Source of the DNA: Spirosoma linguale DSM 74
GTDB taxonomy: Bacteria; Bacteroidota; Bacteroidia; Cytophagales; Spirosomataceae
DNA length: 64,000 nucleotides
Reading direction: 5' to 3'
NCBI GenBank assembly: GCA_000024525.1
Contig: CP001769.1
Coordinates: 4,187,001-4,251,000, forward strand
The translations under genes were made by a program, and so were the position numbers. This document shows, one piece after another, positions 16,923 to 25,143 of this stretch. The first letter of the stretch is position 1; each line of letters begins with the position of its first letter. The notes under the pieces were generated by a model. That model was given only the letters and a program-made list of their open reading frames with translations. It ran no database searches and was not told where the DNA came from.

Positions 16923-17840
16923 ATGTCTATCCGGGTCCAGAATCTCACTAAAGAATACAATCAGCAAAAGGCTGTAAATCAAATCTCACTCTCCGTATCA
17001 CCGGGTGAGATTGTCGGTTTTCTGGGGCCAAATGGCGCGGGTAAGTCAACGACCATGAAAATTGCGACGGGCTACCTCCCTCCCACCGCTGGTACGGTTG
17101 AGGTTAATGGCTTCGATGTTCTGACGCATCCCATGGAGGTTCGACGTAGTACTGGCTACCTGCCCGAGCATAACCCGCTTTACCTGGACCTATACGTGAA
17201 GGAATACCTGCGCTTCGCGGGATCACTACACGGCATAGGCGGAGTCGATCTAACCAGACGAATTACCGATATGATTGATCTGGTTGGCCTTGGACGAGAG
17301 CAGCACAAGCGCATCAGCCAGCTTTCCAAAGGATACCGGCAACGTGTAGGTCTTGCGCAGGCCCTGCTGCACAATCCGCCCGTGTTGATCCTGGATGAAC
17401 CCACAACGGGCCTCGACCCCAATCAATTAGCGGAAATCAGGCAAGTTATTCGGGAGGTCGGACGAGACAAAACAGTGCTGTTTTCAACCCACATCATGCA
17501 GGAAGTTGAAGCTATTTGCGACCGGGTGATTATCATTAACCGGGGCCAGATCGTTACCGACCAACCTCTTAGCCAACTTCGGCGAGCATCGGCGGGCGAA
17601 GGTGTTGTCGTTGTAGCCGAGTTTGAACGGGAACTGGAGGATGTAAATCTACTGGCGTCCGTTCCAGGAGTAGAGCGTGTAGAGCCGTTAACGAATGGAC
17701 AGTACCGCATCACGGCCACCCCCAACACCGACTTAAGAGGGGCCATCTTCCGCCTTGCCGCCGACCGAAACCTCACCCTCGTTGGCCTTCGACAGCAGGA
17801 AAATTCGTTGGAAGGAATTTTTAAGGAGTTGACAAAATAG
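16923..17840 (+). CDS. gldA: Gliding motility-associated ABC transporter ATP-binding subunit
   Basis: A 305-residue ABC ATPase: Walker A GPNGAGKS (35-42), signature QLSKGYRQRVGLAQAL (from about 133), Walker B LILDEP (155-160) and switch His in FSTHIMQEVEAICD. The C-terminal about 80 residues (VVVVAEFERELEDVNLLASV ... QENSLEGIFKELTK) match the GldA arrangement. GldA works with the membrane proteins GldF and GldG and is needed for gliding in Flavobacterium johnsoniae. No gldF or gldG is adjacent here, so the partners lie elsewhere. The assignment to GldA over other export ATPases rests on overall resemblance. Confidence 0.82.
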   Translation: MSIRVQNLTKEYNQQKAVNQISLSVSPGEIVGFLGPNGAGKSTTMKIATGYLPPTAGTVEVNGFDVLTHPMEVRRSTGYLPEHNPLYLDLYVKEYLRFAGSLHGIGGVDLTRRITDMIDLVGLGREQHKRISQLSKGYRQRVGLAQALLHNPPVLILDEPTTGLDPNQLAEIRQVIREVGRDKTVLFSTHIMQEVEAICDRVIIINRGQIVTDQPLSQLRRASAGEGVVVVAEFERELEDVNLLASVPGVERVEPLTNGQYRITATPNTDLRGAIFRLAADRNLTLVGLRQQENSLEGIFKELTK

Positions 17841-17856
17841 CTTGTAAGGATATGTA

Positions 17857-17919
17857 AATGATCAGGCCCGTTTAAACGCCACATCTTCGAGATGTGGCGT
17901 TTAAACGGGCCTGATCATT
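17857..17919. repeat. Perfect 30-bp inverted repeat with 3-nt loop
   Basis: Arms 17857-17886 (AATGATCAGGCCCGTTTAAA...) and 17890-17919 are exactly complementary over 30 bp around the loop TCG. The arms contain CCCGTTTAAACGCCACATCT. The repeat lies between the convergent gldA and DUF4136 genes, 17 bp after the gldA stop. It may terminate both transcripts. The length and perfection are more than termination needs. Confidence 0.85.
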
Positions 17920-17934
17920 ATGCGTTAGTATCCC

Positions 17935-18468
17935 TTATCTGGCAGTAGCCATGAGCGGGTACTGGTCGAAAATTGACCGGACTATCCCTTTAAAGTAGTT
18001 GTTCTTAAAGTTCTGGTTGCGCATCATTTTGGATGCATAGCCTTTCCAGATAACCTGATAGGATTCCGCATCGATGAGCGAAATCATCAGGGTTCCTTCG
18101 TCCAGATTGTAGTCGATACGTTTGTAGGTAGCATCGTCATCTTCCCGAACAACCCAGTCTTTGATAACCGGCTGCTGGTATCCCCGGAAGCGCAGGTCAG
18201 AACGGAATATATTATACGAGATTAACAGATTGGGGTTCCGGTTGCTGACGCGATACCCCCGTGCTTCCATCTGGTGACGAATAGCATCCTGAATGTCGGA
18301 ACACAGAAGTGTCGAATCGACAAACTCGCATTCCAGAAAATTGAATGATTCGTAATTTTTAAAATGGCCCTCGTAGCTGTAATCATGCTCTACAAATAAC
18401 CTGCTTGGCGAACAACCCACCACAGCGATGACGGCCAGTGTAAATAAAATTCCGATGCACTTTTTCAT
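17935..18468 (-). CDS. DUF4136 family lipoprotein
   Basis: 177 residues with a lipoprotein signal (ILFTLAVIAVVGCSPSR, lipidated Cys19). The DUF4136 pattern follows: the opening HDYSYEGHFKNYESFNFLE, then IQDAIRHQMEARGYRVSNRNPNLLI, DYNLDEGTLMISLIDAESYQVIWKGYASKM and KGIVRSIFDQYP. Probably anchored in the outer or inner membrane on the periplasmic side. Function unknown. It forms a single-gene unit between aroB and the palindrome. Confidence 0.88.
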   Translation of the reverse strand: MKKCIGILFTLAVIAVVGCSPSRLFVEHDYSYEGHFKNYESFNFLECEFVDSTLLCSDIQDAIRHQMEARGYRVSNRNPNLLISYNIFRSDLRFRGYQQPVIKDWVVREDDDATYKRIDYNLDEGTLMISLIDAESYQVIWKGYASKMMRNQNFKNNYFKGIVRSIFDQYPLMATAR

Positions 18469-18593
18469 ACTAAAGCTTGTAAAGAGTTTTCAATAGATAA
18501 CCTGTGTTTAATAGAAAGTAGTGATAACTAAGGGTCGAACTCAAATATAATCGTAAATGTTTGGCAAACAATTGTCTACAGCCAAATAATACT

Positions 18594-19631
18594 TTATTTA
18601 TTTAGGCCTCGGTAGAACTCGATTGCCTTCCGCATCTCGGTGTTTGATACCAGAATATCGAAGGCACAACTCCCGGCTCCATCCAGTAGCGACATTCGTA
18701 CTTCACGCCCCCGATTTTTCTTATCCTGCAGGGTCAGGGCCAGAATCGGTTCGGTATCTTCGTCCGACAACCGCACATTACCATATACGGCAAATATGTA
18801 TTCCTCGATTTGCGTGAGCAGCGATTCATCGATCATTTTTTTCTGATAGGCAATGTAAGCTTCGGCAATCATACCCATCGCAATGGCTTCACCATGCAGG
18901 AGCCGTTTCCGGGGCTGCGTCAGGAAATACGTTTCTACCGCATGGCCCAGCGTATGGCCAAAGTTCAGAATCTTCCGTAGTCCCTTTTCGGTAGGATCCT
19001 GCTCAACGACGCGTCGTTTTACCGCTACGGAATGAGCCACCAGTGCCGCCCAGTCCTGCTCGTCGAGGTCGCGCCGACGAATTTCGTCCCACATCGCAGC
19101 ATCAGCAATGAGACAATGCTTAATGACTTCGGCAAACCCTGACCGGAGTTCACGCTCAGGCAGCGTAGACAGAAACGTTGGGTCAATCAGTACCGTATTA
19201 GGTTGTTGAAATACCCCAATGTGATTCTTGAAGCCCCGGAAATCAATCCCGAGTTTACCGCCTACACTGGCATCTACCTGCGAAAGTAAGGTAGTGGGCA
19301 GCTGCGCGAAGGCAATACCGCGCTTGTAAGTAGCCGCGCAAAAACCACCCATATCACCAATGACGCCCCCACCGAGGTTGAGCACCAGCGCATGACGGTC
19401 GAAATTCGCCCGCGTGAGGGCATCCCAGATCATTTCGCAGGTAGCGATGTGCTTCTGCTCCTCTCCCGATTTGATCCGGACAAGGGTGTGTTTAGGCAAA
19501 AAGGCTTTCAGTTCGGGATAACAAAACCGAAACGTATGGTTATCAGCAATAACGGCAATGGCTGAAAAATCGTAAGATTCAAGGAAAGCAGGCAGGCTTT
19601 CGGCGAGTGGGGCAATGGTTACGGTCGACAT
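18594..19631 (-). CDS. aroB: 3-dehydroquinate synthase
   Basis: A 345-residue enzyme of the shikimate pathway that converts DAHP to 3-dehydroquinate with NAD and a divalent metal. The NAD-binding block LNLGGGVIGDMGGFCAATYK, the early SGEEQKHIATCEMIWDAL, the FAQLPTTLLSQVDASVGGK block, the metal-site FGHTLGHAVETY and HGEAIAMGM are all present. Length is normal. It stands apart from other aro genes and is divergent from the MFS gene. Confidence 0.95.
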   Translation of the reverse strand: MSTVTIAPLAESLPAFLESYDFSAIAVIADNHTFRFCYPELKAFLPKHTLVRIKSGEEQKHIATCEMIWDALTRANFDRHALVLNLGGGVIGDMGGFCAATYKRGIAFAQLPTTLLSQVDASVGGKLGIDFRGFKNHIGVFQQPNTVLIDPTFLSTLPERELRSGFAEVIKHCLIADAAMWDEIRRRDLDEQDWAALVAHSVAVKRRVVEQDPTEKGLRKILNFGHTLGHAVETYFLTQPRKRLLHGEAIAMGMIAEAYIAYQKKMIDESLLTQIEEYIFAVYGNVRLSDEDTEPILALTLQDKKNRGREVRMSLLDGAGSCAFDILVSNTEMRKAIEFYRGLNK

Positions 19632-19794
19632 ACTGTAAAAGTACGGCAGTCATCGGTTGTGATAACGGGAGAATGCCAAGATTTTTTTTGACAGAACATC
19701 AGGCTCTACAGTGTTTGCCGGGAACACATATAATTTATCCCGCAACGCCGTCAGAATATAATTGTGTCTTATTGCTGATCATCAATTACATCTG

Positions 19795-19824
19795 TTGTTT
19801 TTTCGTCCATCGGACCTATCTTTA
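19795..19824 (+). promoter_or_regulatory. Possible Bacteroidota-type promoter for the MFS gene
   Basis: A TTG at 19795-19797 and TATCTTTA at 19817-19824 are separated by 19 bases. This is close to the Bacteroidota -33 TTTG / -7 TAnnTTTG pattern (last base A instead of G). It lies 36 bp before the ATG at 19861. Confidence 0.4.
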
Positions 19825-19860
19825 CCTTTCTCCTGTAGTCTTTTTCTTCATCAACTTCTT

Positions 19861-21108
19861 ATGAAGGTTCGTTACCGCGTGCTGGCGGGCTTGTTCCTGC
19901 TGTCTACCATTACTTACCTCGACCGCGTTTGCATGAACGTTGTCAGTAAATACGTCAAAACCGACCTAAACCTTGATAACCAGCAATTTGGCTGGATTCT
20001 GGGTGCTTTCTCCCTGGCTTATGCCCTTTTTGAAATACCAACTGGCTCCCTGGGCGACCGGATTGGTCCCCGGCGGGTACTGACGCGGGTGGTGGTGTGG
20101 TGGTCGGGTTTTACCATGCTGACCGGCACGGCCTTTAATTTTCTCTATCTGCTGATTGTCCGGTTTTTGTTTGGCGCGGGCGAAGCCGGGGCCTACCCCA
20201 ACTCCTCGATTGTTATTGCACGCTGGTTTCCGGCCGTTGAAGTAGGCCGGGCGCAATCTGTTATCTGGGCCGCCGGACGACTGGGTGGCGCCCTGACCCC
20301 CCTGTTGGTTATTCCGCTTGTACACTGGGCTGGCTGGCGGTGGGCTTTTGTCCTGCTAGGGCTGCTGGGTGTGCTGTGGGCTTTAGGCTGGTACCTCTCC
20401 TTCCGCGACGAACCGGCGGCACAACCGGGCATTAGTCTGGAAGAAGTACGGGAGATTGAGCGGGGACGAAAGATACGGGATGCCGATCATCTCATTCCCT
20501 GGAAAACCATTATCAGCAACCCCGACCTGTGGGCGCTGATGTTGATGTGTCACCTGTTTTTTTACGGATCTTATTTTTTCACCAACTGGTCGTCGGTTTA
20601 TTTTCAGGAGGGGCGCGGGATGACCGAAGACCAGACCAAAAATTTCATTTCCCTCTCCTACTTTCTGGGCGCTGTCGGCTGTCTGGTAGGCGGCATCCTG
20701 AGCGACGCCTTAACCAAGCGTTACGGGCTCAAGATTGGTCGCCGGGCCGTTGGCGTTGGCGGTCTGGGTTTATCGAGTTTGTTTTTCCTGCTGGCGGGCC
20801 TGACTACCGACAATCAGCTGGCGGGCTATTTTCTGGCCACCTGTGTTCTGATGAAAGATCTGGCCTTGCCGGTGGCGTTTGCCGTTTGTGTAGACATTGG
20901 TCAGCGGAATGCGGGTTCCGTAACAGGGGCCATGAATTTTGCGGGGCAGTTGGGCGGTTTTTTTATCACCATTCTGTTCGGCATCATCGTTGAGAATACC
21001 CACAACTTCAGCTATCCGCTGTTTATGATTGCCGGGTGTTTGCTGGTGAGTGCCTTACTCTGGCTACGCATTGACCCAACAAAGCCTGTGACGATAAAGG
21101 AGGCTTAA
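19861..21108 (+). CDS. MFS transporter (anion:cation symporter-like)
   Basis: 415 residues from the ATG at 19861 (MKVRYRVLAGLFLLSTITYL). The longer frame includes a hydrophobic but non-homologous extension. Twelve hydrophobic helices are evident, with the signature loop SLGDRIGPRRVLTRVVVWWS between helices 2 and 3 and LDRVCMNVV after helix 1. Also present are RFLFGAGEAGAYPNSSIVIA and the central acidic-basic loop EEVREIERGRKIRD. This resembles the ACS subfamily that imports hexuronates, glucarate and other organic anions. The substrate is not assigned. Confidence 0.9.
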   Translation: MKVRYRVLAGLFLLSTITYLDRVCMNVVSKYVKTDLNLDNQQFGWILGAFSLAYALFEIPTGSLGDRIGPRRVLTRVVVWWSGFTMLTGTAFNFLYLLIVRFLFGAGEAGAYPNSSIVIARWFPAVEVGRAQSVIWAAGRLGGALTPLLVIPLVHWAGWRWAFVLLGLLGVLWALGWYLSFRDEPAAQPGISLEEVREIERGRKIRDADHLIPWKTIISNPDLWALMLMCHLFFYGSYFFTNWSSVYFQEGRGMTEDQTKNFISLSYFLGAVGCLVGGILSDALTKRYGLKIGRRAVGVGGLGLSSLFFLLAGLTTDNQLAGYFLATCVLMKDLALPVAFAVCVDIGQRNAGSVTGAMNFAGQLGGFFITILFGIIVENTHNFSYPLFMIAGCLLVSALLWLRIDPTKPVTIKEA

Positions 21109-21199
21109 GCTAGAGGACGACCCTTTTATAGACTTTTACTACTAAAATTTATAATTATTGTAATCTAATTATCATAATGTTTGATTAGACAACAGTAAA

Positions 21200-21436
21200 A
21201 TGATTAGCTCAGAGAAGTTGATTACGGAGAAAGAAGGGTATGAAGCTATGCTCTATATGCTCCGATATTACTATGAACTCACTGGAGAAACGGATTTGAC
21301 CGATATTCTGAGTGGCGGAGAATACATCACTGAAAATAACCCTGGTGATCCTGCCTTTTGGTATTACTGGCTGGATGCTATTGAGAAAGTGAGACAAGAG
21401 GGCCCACCCTCACTTAAGAAATTCTATAAGCCTTAG
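21200..21436 (+). CDS. Small acidic hypothetical protein, immunity-like
   Basis: 78 residues, not firmly recognised. The pattern EGYEAMLYMLRYYYELTGET, then DLTDILSGGEY and NPGDPAFWYYWLDAIEKV resembles small acidic proteins that often act as immunity partners in polymorphic toxin systems. The match is by eye only. It is in an AT-rich patch with a second immunity-like ORF 32 bp downstream and no toxin gene nearby. Confidence 0.55.
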   Translation: MISSEKLITEKEGYEAMLYMLRYYYELTGETDLTDILSGGEYITENNPGDPAFWYYWLDAIEKVRQEGPPSLKKFYKP

Positions 21437-21468
21437 TTTACACAATTGCACTTATACAATACTTATAA

Positions 21469-21816
21469 ATGGATTTTGACGACTTTCATTGGCATGACTC
21501 CGGTCTTAAGTCAATCCATATCGACCGCAGTAATCCGGGCTACAATGACTCAATCGTACTTGAAATAGAGTGGTGTGATATAGGAGTGGGTAGACTAATC
21601 TTCCAAGAGGTCTACAAAGCAAAGTTTGATTTGAACTTTGGTATCATAGCTCAAGAATCGATCCTAGATGCTTACAGCACTAGGGATGATGATGAATTAC
21701 ATTTGCTGACTAGCACATTTGAAATCCATGACCTGACCTGCTATGTGATCAATACTAATTCAACTTCTGGTCAGCTTAAAATCTACGCTAAGAACTTTAC
21801 AACAGGCACGAAGTAA
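21469..21816 (+). CDS. Hypothetical protein, immunity-like
   Basis: 115 residues opening with DFDDFHWHDSGLKSIHIDRS, then VLEIEWCDIGVGRLIFQEVY and NFGIIAQESILDA. It resembles families of small beta-rich Bacteroidota proteins found beside contact-dependent or T6SS toxins. No signal peptide. It lies directly downstream of the other small ORF, on the same strand and with similarly low GC. The pair may be an orphan immunity cassette, but no effector is in the window. Function uncertain. Confidence 0.55.
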   Translation: MDFDDFHWHDSGLKSIHIDRSNPGYNDSIVLEIEWCDIGVGRLIFQEVYKAKFDLNFGIIAQESILDAYSTRDDDELHLLTSTFEIHDLTCYVINTNSTSGQLKIYAKNFTTGTK

Positions 21817-21934
21817 TAATCAAGACATATTACTCGATTTGTATTAAAGAAAGTTTAGCACAAATGATTTACTTAACTGTTTTGTAGAAATAATCGCTTT
21901 ACATAATTCTTAGTCATGCAACCGTTGTTGAAAA

Positions 21935-21968
21935 CGTACAATTTCCCTTACAACGATTAAATTGTACG
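21935..21968. repeat. 10-bp inverted repeat before the lipoprotein gene
   Basis: CGTACAATTT (21935-21944) and AAATTGTACG (21959-21968) are perfectly complementary. They lie 25 bp before the TTG start at 21994. This could be an operator or a terminator of the small upstream pair. Confidence 0.45.
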
Positions 21969-21993
21969 CCTGCAAGTCAACTCCATTTTTGCT

Positions 21994-22524
21994 TTGAAAC
22001 TTACAGCCATACACATCAACTCAATCAGCACGCTATGCTTCCTTTTTATCCTTGCAGGCTTACACGGCTGCCAGTCCAGTGACCGGCTTACGGGCGTGGC
22101 TGCCGGGGCCGCAGGCAGGTATATCGTAACAGCCTATATCGTATCGGATGATACCCTGTACTCCGTACGAAAAGGCTCGGCTGGGTATACGCCTGGAATA
22201 AACAAGATTGGCGTAACTAACTTTACCGTAGCCCTGGATGTAACAGACGCGGATCAATTAACGATACAAACCGATTATTGGCGCAACGGCTTACGATCGA
22301 CAGTGAGTAAAGAGGTGTCGGTCAAACTCACCAATTCAGATTACCAGTTTTATCTTCTCAAAACCAATGCTTCTTCTGCCTACGAAGGACGTGTTGGCCG
22401 CTTCAGCGGGTTCTTCTACGAACGGTCGGAAGGTGGCCTATTGATACCCCTTGTCGGTTCGCCGGGCACCCCCAATCCATCCTCCTCAAAAGAGGTTGTG
22501 ATTGTTGCCCAATCAGCGAAATAA
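21994..22524 (+). CDS. Hypothetical lipoprotein
   Basis: 176 residues starting at TTG. No in-frame ATG exists between the upstream stop at 21958 and the signal sequence. The N-terminus has a hydrophobic core with lipobox-like LHGC (Cys26). The remainder is beta-strand rich with Tyr, Thr and Ser, for example TLYSVRKGSAGYTPGI and DADQLTIQTDYWRNG. It ends in the low-complexity stretch GTPNPSSSKEVVIVAQ. No family was recognised. It is followed by a hairpin that separates it from the convergent aminotransferase gene. Confidence 0.6.
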   Translation: MKLTAIHINSISTLCFLFILAGLHGCQSSDRLTGVAAGAAGRYIVTAYIVSDDTLYSVRKGSAGYTPGINKIGVTNFTVALDVTDADQLTIQTDYWRNGLRSTVSKEVSVKLTNSDYQFYLLKTNASSAYEGRVGRFSGFFYERSEGGLLIPLVGSPGTPNPSSSKEVVIVAQSAK

Positions 22525-22544
22525 GGCACCAGACAGGCAAAAAA

Positions 22545-22575
22545 ATAAGTGGTAACAGGTTATGTTACCACTTAT
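22545..22575. terminator. Hairpin between convergent genes
   Basis: ATAAGTGGTAACA (22545-22557) and TGTTACCACTTAT (22563-22575) form a perfect 13-bp stem with a 5-base loop. An A5 run lies upstream on the plus strand, which gives a T tract for the minus-strand gene. Confidence 0.7.
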
Positions 22576-22611
22576 ACCGGGAGTTTATTAGCCAGCCGAT
22601 CAGGCTTCGCA

Positions 22612-23751
22612 TCAGGAAATCATCTTCAGCCCATCGGCAAAAGCCTGCATTTGCGGCATTGTACCCAGGCTAACGCGGCACCAGTATTGACCGTCGAACT
22701 TCCACTGGCGGATGCTTACGCCCTGGTCCATCATGCGGGTTACGAAATCTTCGCCTTTCATTCGGATGGGGAACATCACGAAGTTAGCACCGGAGGGCAG
22801 CGGCTCATAGTTGGTTTGTTTCAGCACTTTGTACAGAAAATCTTTCGATTCCTGCGTTTTTCCCAGCGAGAACTTCACAAAGTCTTTGTCCTGCAAGCTA
22901 ACGATGGCGGCCCGTAAGGTCGTCATGCTCATAGAACTGCCACCCGTTGCAAATTTGGCAATTTGTTCCAGCAACTCCGGCTTGGCAATCATGTAACCCG
23001 CCCGCAAACCGGCGAAACCATGCACCTTCGAGAAGGTCTTCGTAATAATAACGTTGCTGCCTTTCTTCACCATATCGACCATCGTATAAGCCTTCGGGTC
23101 TGGTGTATAGTCAATATAGGCTTCATCGACCAGAATAGGCGTTTTTGCTCCCACCGCTTCGCAGAAAGCGCGGAGTTTGGACGGATCAACGGTAATGGCT
23201 GTTGGGTTATTGGGGTTACACAGGTAAACCATGCCCGTCTGGCTACCCACGCGCTCGTTGAGCTTATTCAGGTTAATATCATATCCATCGGCGGCCACGA
23301 GCGGCACACGATCCATTGTAACGCCATGCTTGATAACCGAGCGAGGCAACGCGTCGAACGTTGGATCGGGGGCAACAATCGTCCGGCCGGCATTGGGGCG
23401 GTAAGCCGACCAGAGTGCCGCAGCCGTCAGTAACTCACCGGAACCCGCGCCCAGCAATACATACTCTTCGGGAACGCCTTCGGTATCGGCTACCAGTTTT
23501 CGAAACTGCTTCGCGTATTCCATTGCGTACAGATACCCGTCGGGGGCGGCTTCTGTGATGGTTTTAAGCGCTTTGGGCGACGGACCATATGGGTTTTCGT
23601 TGGCCGACAACCGGGCTTTTATGCCTACTTTCGGAACCTTGTAGCCTTTGGGCATTTCGGGTTCCGGTTCACAGAATGCCGCCGGAGCAGCAGCCAGACT
23701 TAAGCCAGATAACATACTGGCCCGTAGCCAGTCACGACGATTGATGGACAT
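22612..23751 (-). CDS. Tat-exported PLP-dependent aminotransferase (histidinol-phosphate aminotransferase-like)
   Basis: 379 residues with a twin-arginine signal (INRRDWLRASMLSGLSLAAA, cleavage near AFC at about 27). A class I/II aminotransferase domain of HisC type follows: LSANENPYGPSPKA, GAGSGELL, PNNPTAI (Asn181), VDEAYIDYT (Asp209, Tyr212) and TFSKVHGFAGLRAGY with PLP Lys242. Catalytic residues are intact. HisC itself is cytoplasmic, so the signal points to a periplasmic enzyme folded with its cofactor before export. No his genes are near. Substrate unknown. Confidence 0.88.
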   Translation of the reverse strand: MSINRRDWLRASMLSGLSLAAAPAAFCEPEPEMPKGYKVPKVGIKARLSANENPYGPSPKALKTITEAAPDGYLYAMEYAKQFRKLVADTEGVPEEYVLLGAGSGELLTAAALWSAYRPNAGRTIVAPDPTFDALPRSVIKHGVTMDRVPLVAADGYDINLNKLNERVGSQTGMVYLCNPNNPTAITVDPSKLRAFCEAVGAKTPILVDEAYIDYTPDPKAYTMVDMVKKGSNVIITKTFSKVHGFAGLRAGYMIAKPELLEQIAKFATGGSSMSMTTLRAAIVSLQDKDFVKFSLGKTQESKDFLYKVLKQTNYEPLPSGANFVMFPIRMKGEDFVTRMMDQGVSIRQWKFDGQYWCRVSLGTMPQMQAFADGLKMIS

Positions 23752-24086
23752 AACAAAGGGTTGGTCTTACCGTACCGATAGATGAGTTAAGAATAGAACG
23801 TTGACGTGTCAATGGCCCACAAACTCAGGTATATAAGTCGAAACCGACCGAGTTCCATGTGCAAACTGCCCTGACAGACCAAATATATAGCATTGCGAAC
23901 CTACTATCAACTATTATTCTGCACTAGATCCACTTTTATTCTATATAATTCCAATAAAACAATATTATCCAAATAAAATATAAATACGATCACCTCTTTT
24001 GGCTATTTATAGCTGGGCAGACGCCCAAAAGCCTGACCTGTAGCGAAGTCGCTGTGGGTCAGGCAATAGAGCCAGATTGTTGGGGT
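23752..24086. other. Intergenic region (335 bp) with one hairpin
   Basis: AT-rich between about 23880 and 24005 and probably holds the aminotransferase promoter. A hairpin with outer arms GCCTGACC (24031-24038) and GGTCAGGC (24057-24064) and inner arms AGCGA/TCGCT lies just after the glycosyltransferase gene's 3' end and may terminate it. No ORF supported. Confidence 0.5.
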
Positions 24087-25115
24087 TTATATACTCAGAG
24101 TTGAGAGGTCGTCAAGGCGAATGCCCCAGGCGCACGCAAAATGGCCTAGCGGACAGCGCGAACGACCGTGCAGATTGCAGGGTTTGCAGTCCAACTCCTC
24201 AGGCGTTTGTACCACACGCGACACATCGGCCAACGGGCCATACCCAAATTCGGGCACCGTTGAACAGAAGATGGCGGTTGTTGGCGCATTCATGGCTGAA
24301 CACAAATGCAGTGGAGCCGAATCATTAACGTAATTCATAACCGCCTGCTGCTGTAATGCAGCCGATTGGAGTAAACTGAGCTTTCCGGCCAGACTCACAA
24401 CGTTTTTCCTCGGTTCGGTCTGCGACCGGATTGCCTCACAGGCGGATGCGTCGGTTGGGGCTCCCAGCAAATAGACAGTAATCGTTTCGGGGAGTGATTG
24501 AATCAATTCGGTCCATCGCTCAACCGGGTATTGTTTAGTAAACCAGACCGACATGGGTGCGATGCAGATGTACGGCGGATGCTGGTAAGGCTTTACGGCC
24601 TGATAGTCGGCTTGGGAAGGATAGAGCTTTGGTCGGCGTACGAACCCGCCCCTTACTCCCAACGCGCGTAACAGGCCCGCATTTCGATCTACCTCGTGCA
24701 CACCAGGCTCGAAGCGGTGCTCAACCTGATGCGTATAGAAGCGCGACAAAGGGTTTTTATCGAACCCAATCGTCATCTCAGCATTTGAGAACACGGTGAG
24801 CATACCCGTTGTTGCGTACCGTTGCAAATTAAACACAGCGGTATACTGACGGCTGCGGATAATGCCCAGCAGCTTCCACAGGTTTTTATATTTGGCAAAT
24901 GGCCCACCGGCTCCCTTTTTATTCCAAACAAGCACTTCGTTCAGGAAGGGGTGATTGGCCAGCAAACCCTCATTACCTTTGCGAACCAATAGATCCAGTA
25001 CCGCTGTGGGGTAGGCCTCGTGCAGTTGTTCGAGCATGGCCGTAGCCAGAATCACATCACCGATGAAAGCGGTTTGGATGATCAGGAACCGGGGCGGATT
25101 AGTAGCGGTTATCAT
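24087..25115 (-). CDS. Glycosyltransferase family 9 protein (heptosyltransferase-like)
   Basis: 342 residues from the ATG at 25115 (MITATNPPRFLIIQTAFIGD). An in-frame TTG four codons upstream is less likely. GT9 features: LIIQTAFIGDVILATAMLEQL, DLLVRKGNEGLLANHPFL, ICIAPMSVWFTKQYPVERWT, SLAGKLSLLQSAALQQQ, NDSAPLHLCSAM and a Cys-rich end with CKPCNLHGRSRCPLGHFAC, which is typical of LPS heptosyltransferases. It probably adds heptose or a similar sugar to lipid A-core from ADP-heptose, the pathway to which RfaE2 in this window belongs. Divergent from the M16 peptidase gene. Confidence 0.88.
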   Translation of the reverse strand: MITATNPPRFLIIQTAFIGDVILATAMLEQLHEAYPTAVLDLLVRKGNEGLLANHPFLNEVLVWNKKGAGGPFAKYKNLWKLLGIIRSRQYTAVFNLQRYATTGMLTVFSNAEMTIGFDKNPLSRFYTHQVEHRFEPGVHEVDRNAGLLRALGVRGGFVRRPKLYPSQADYQAVKPYQHPPYICIAPMSVWFTKQYPVERWTELIQSLPETITVYLLGAPTDASACEAIRSQTEPRKNVVSLAGKLSLLQSAALQQQAVMNYVNDSAPLHLCSAMNAPTTAIFCSTVPEFGYGPLADVSRVVQTPEELDCKPCNLHGRSRCPLGHFACAWGIRLDDLSTLSI

Positions 25116-25143
25116 TAGTACGCTCAATGCGTAAAAGCTAAGA

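Noticed and set aside
23752..24086. Hairpin at 24031-24064 as a riboswitch
   Set aside because: It is small and lies just past the stop codon of the glycosyltransferase gene, better read as a terminator; no conserved aptamer blocks.
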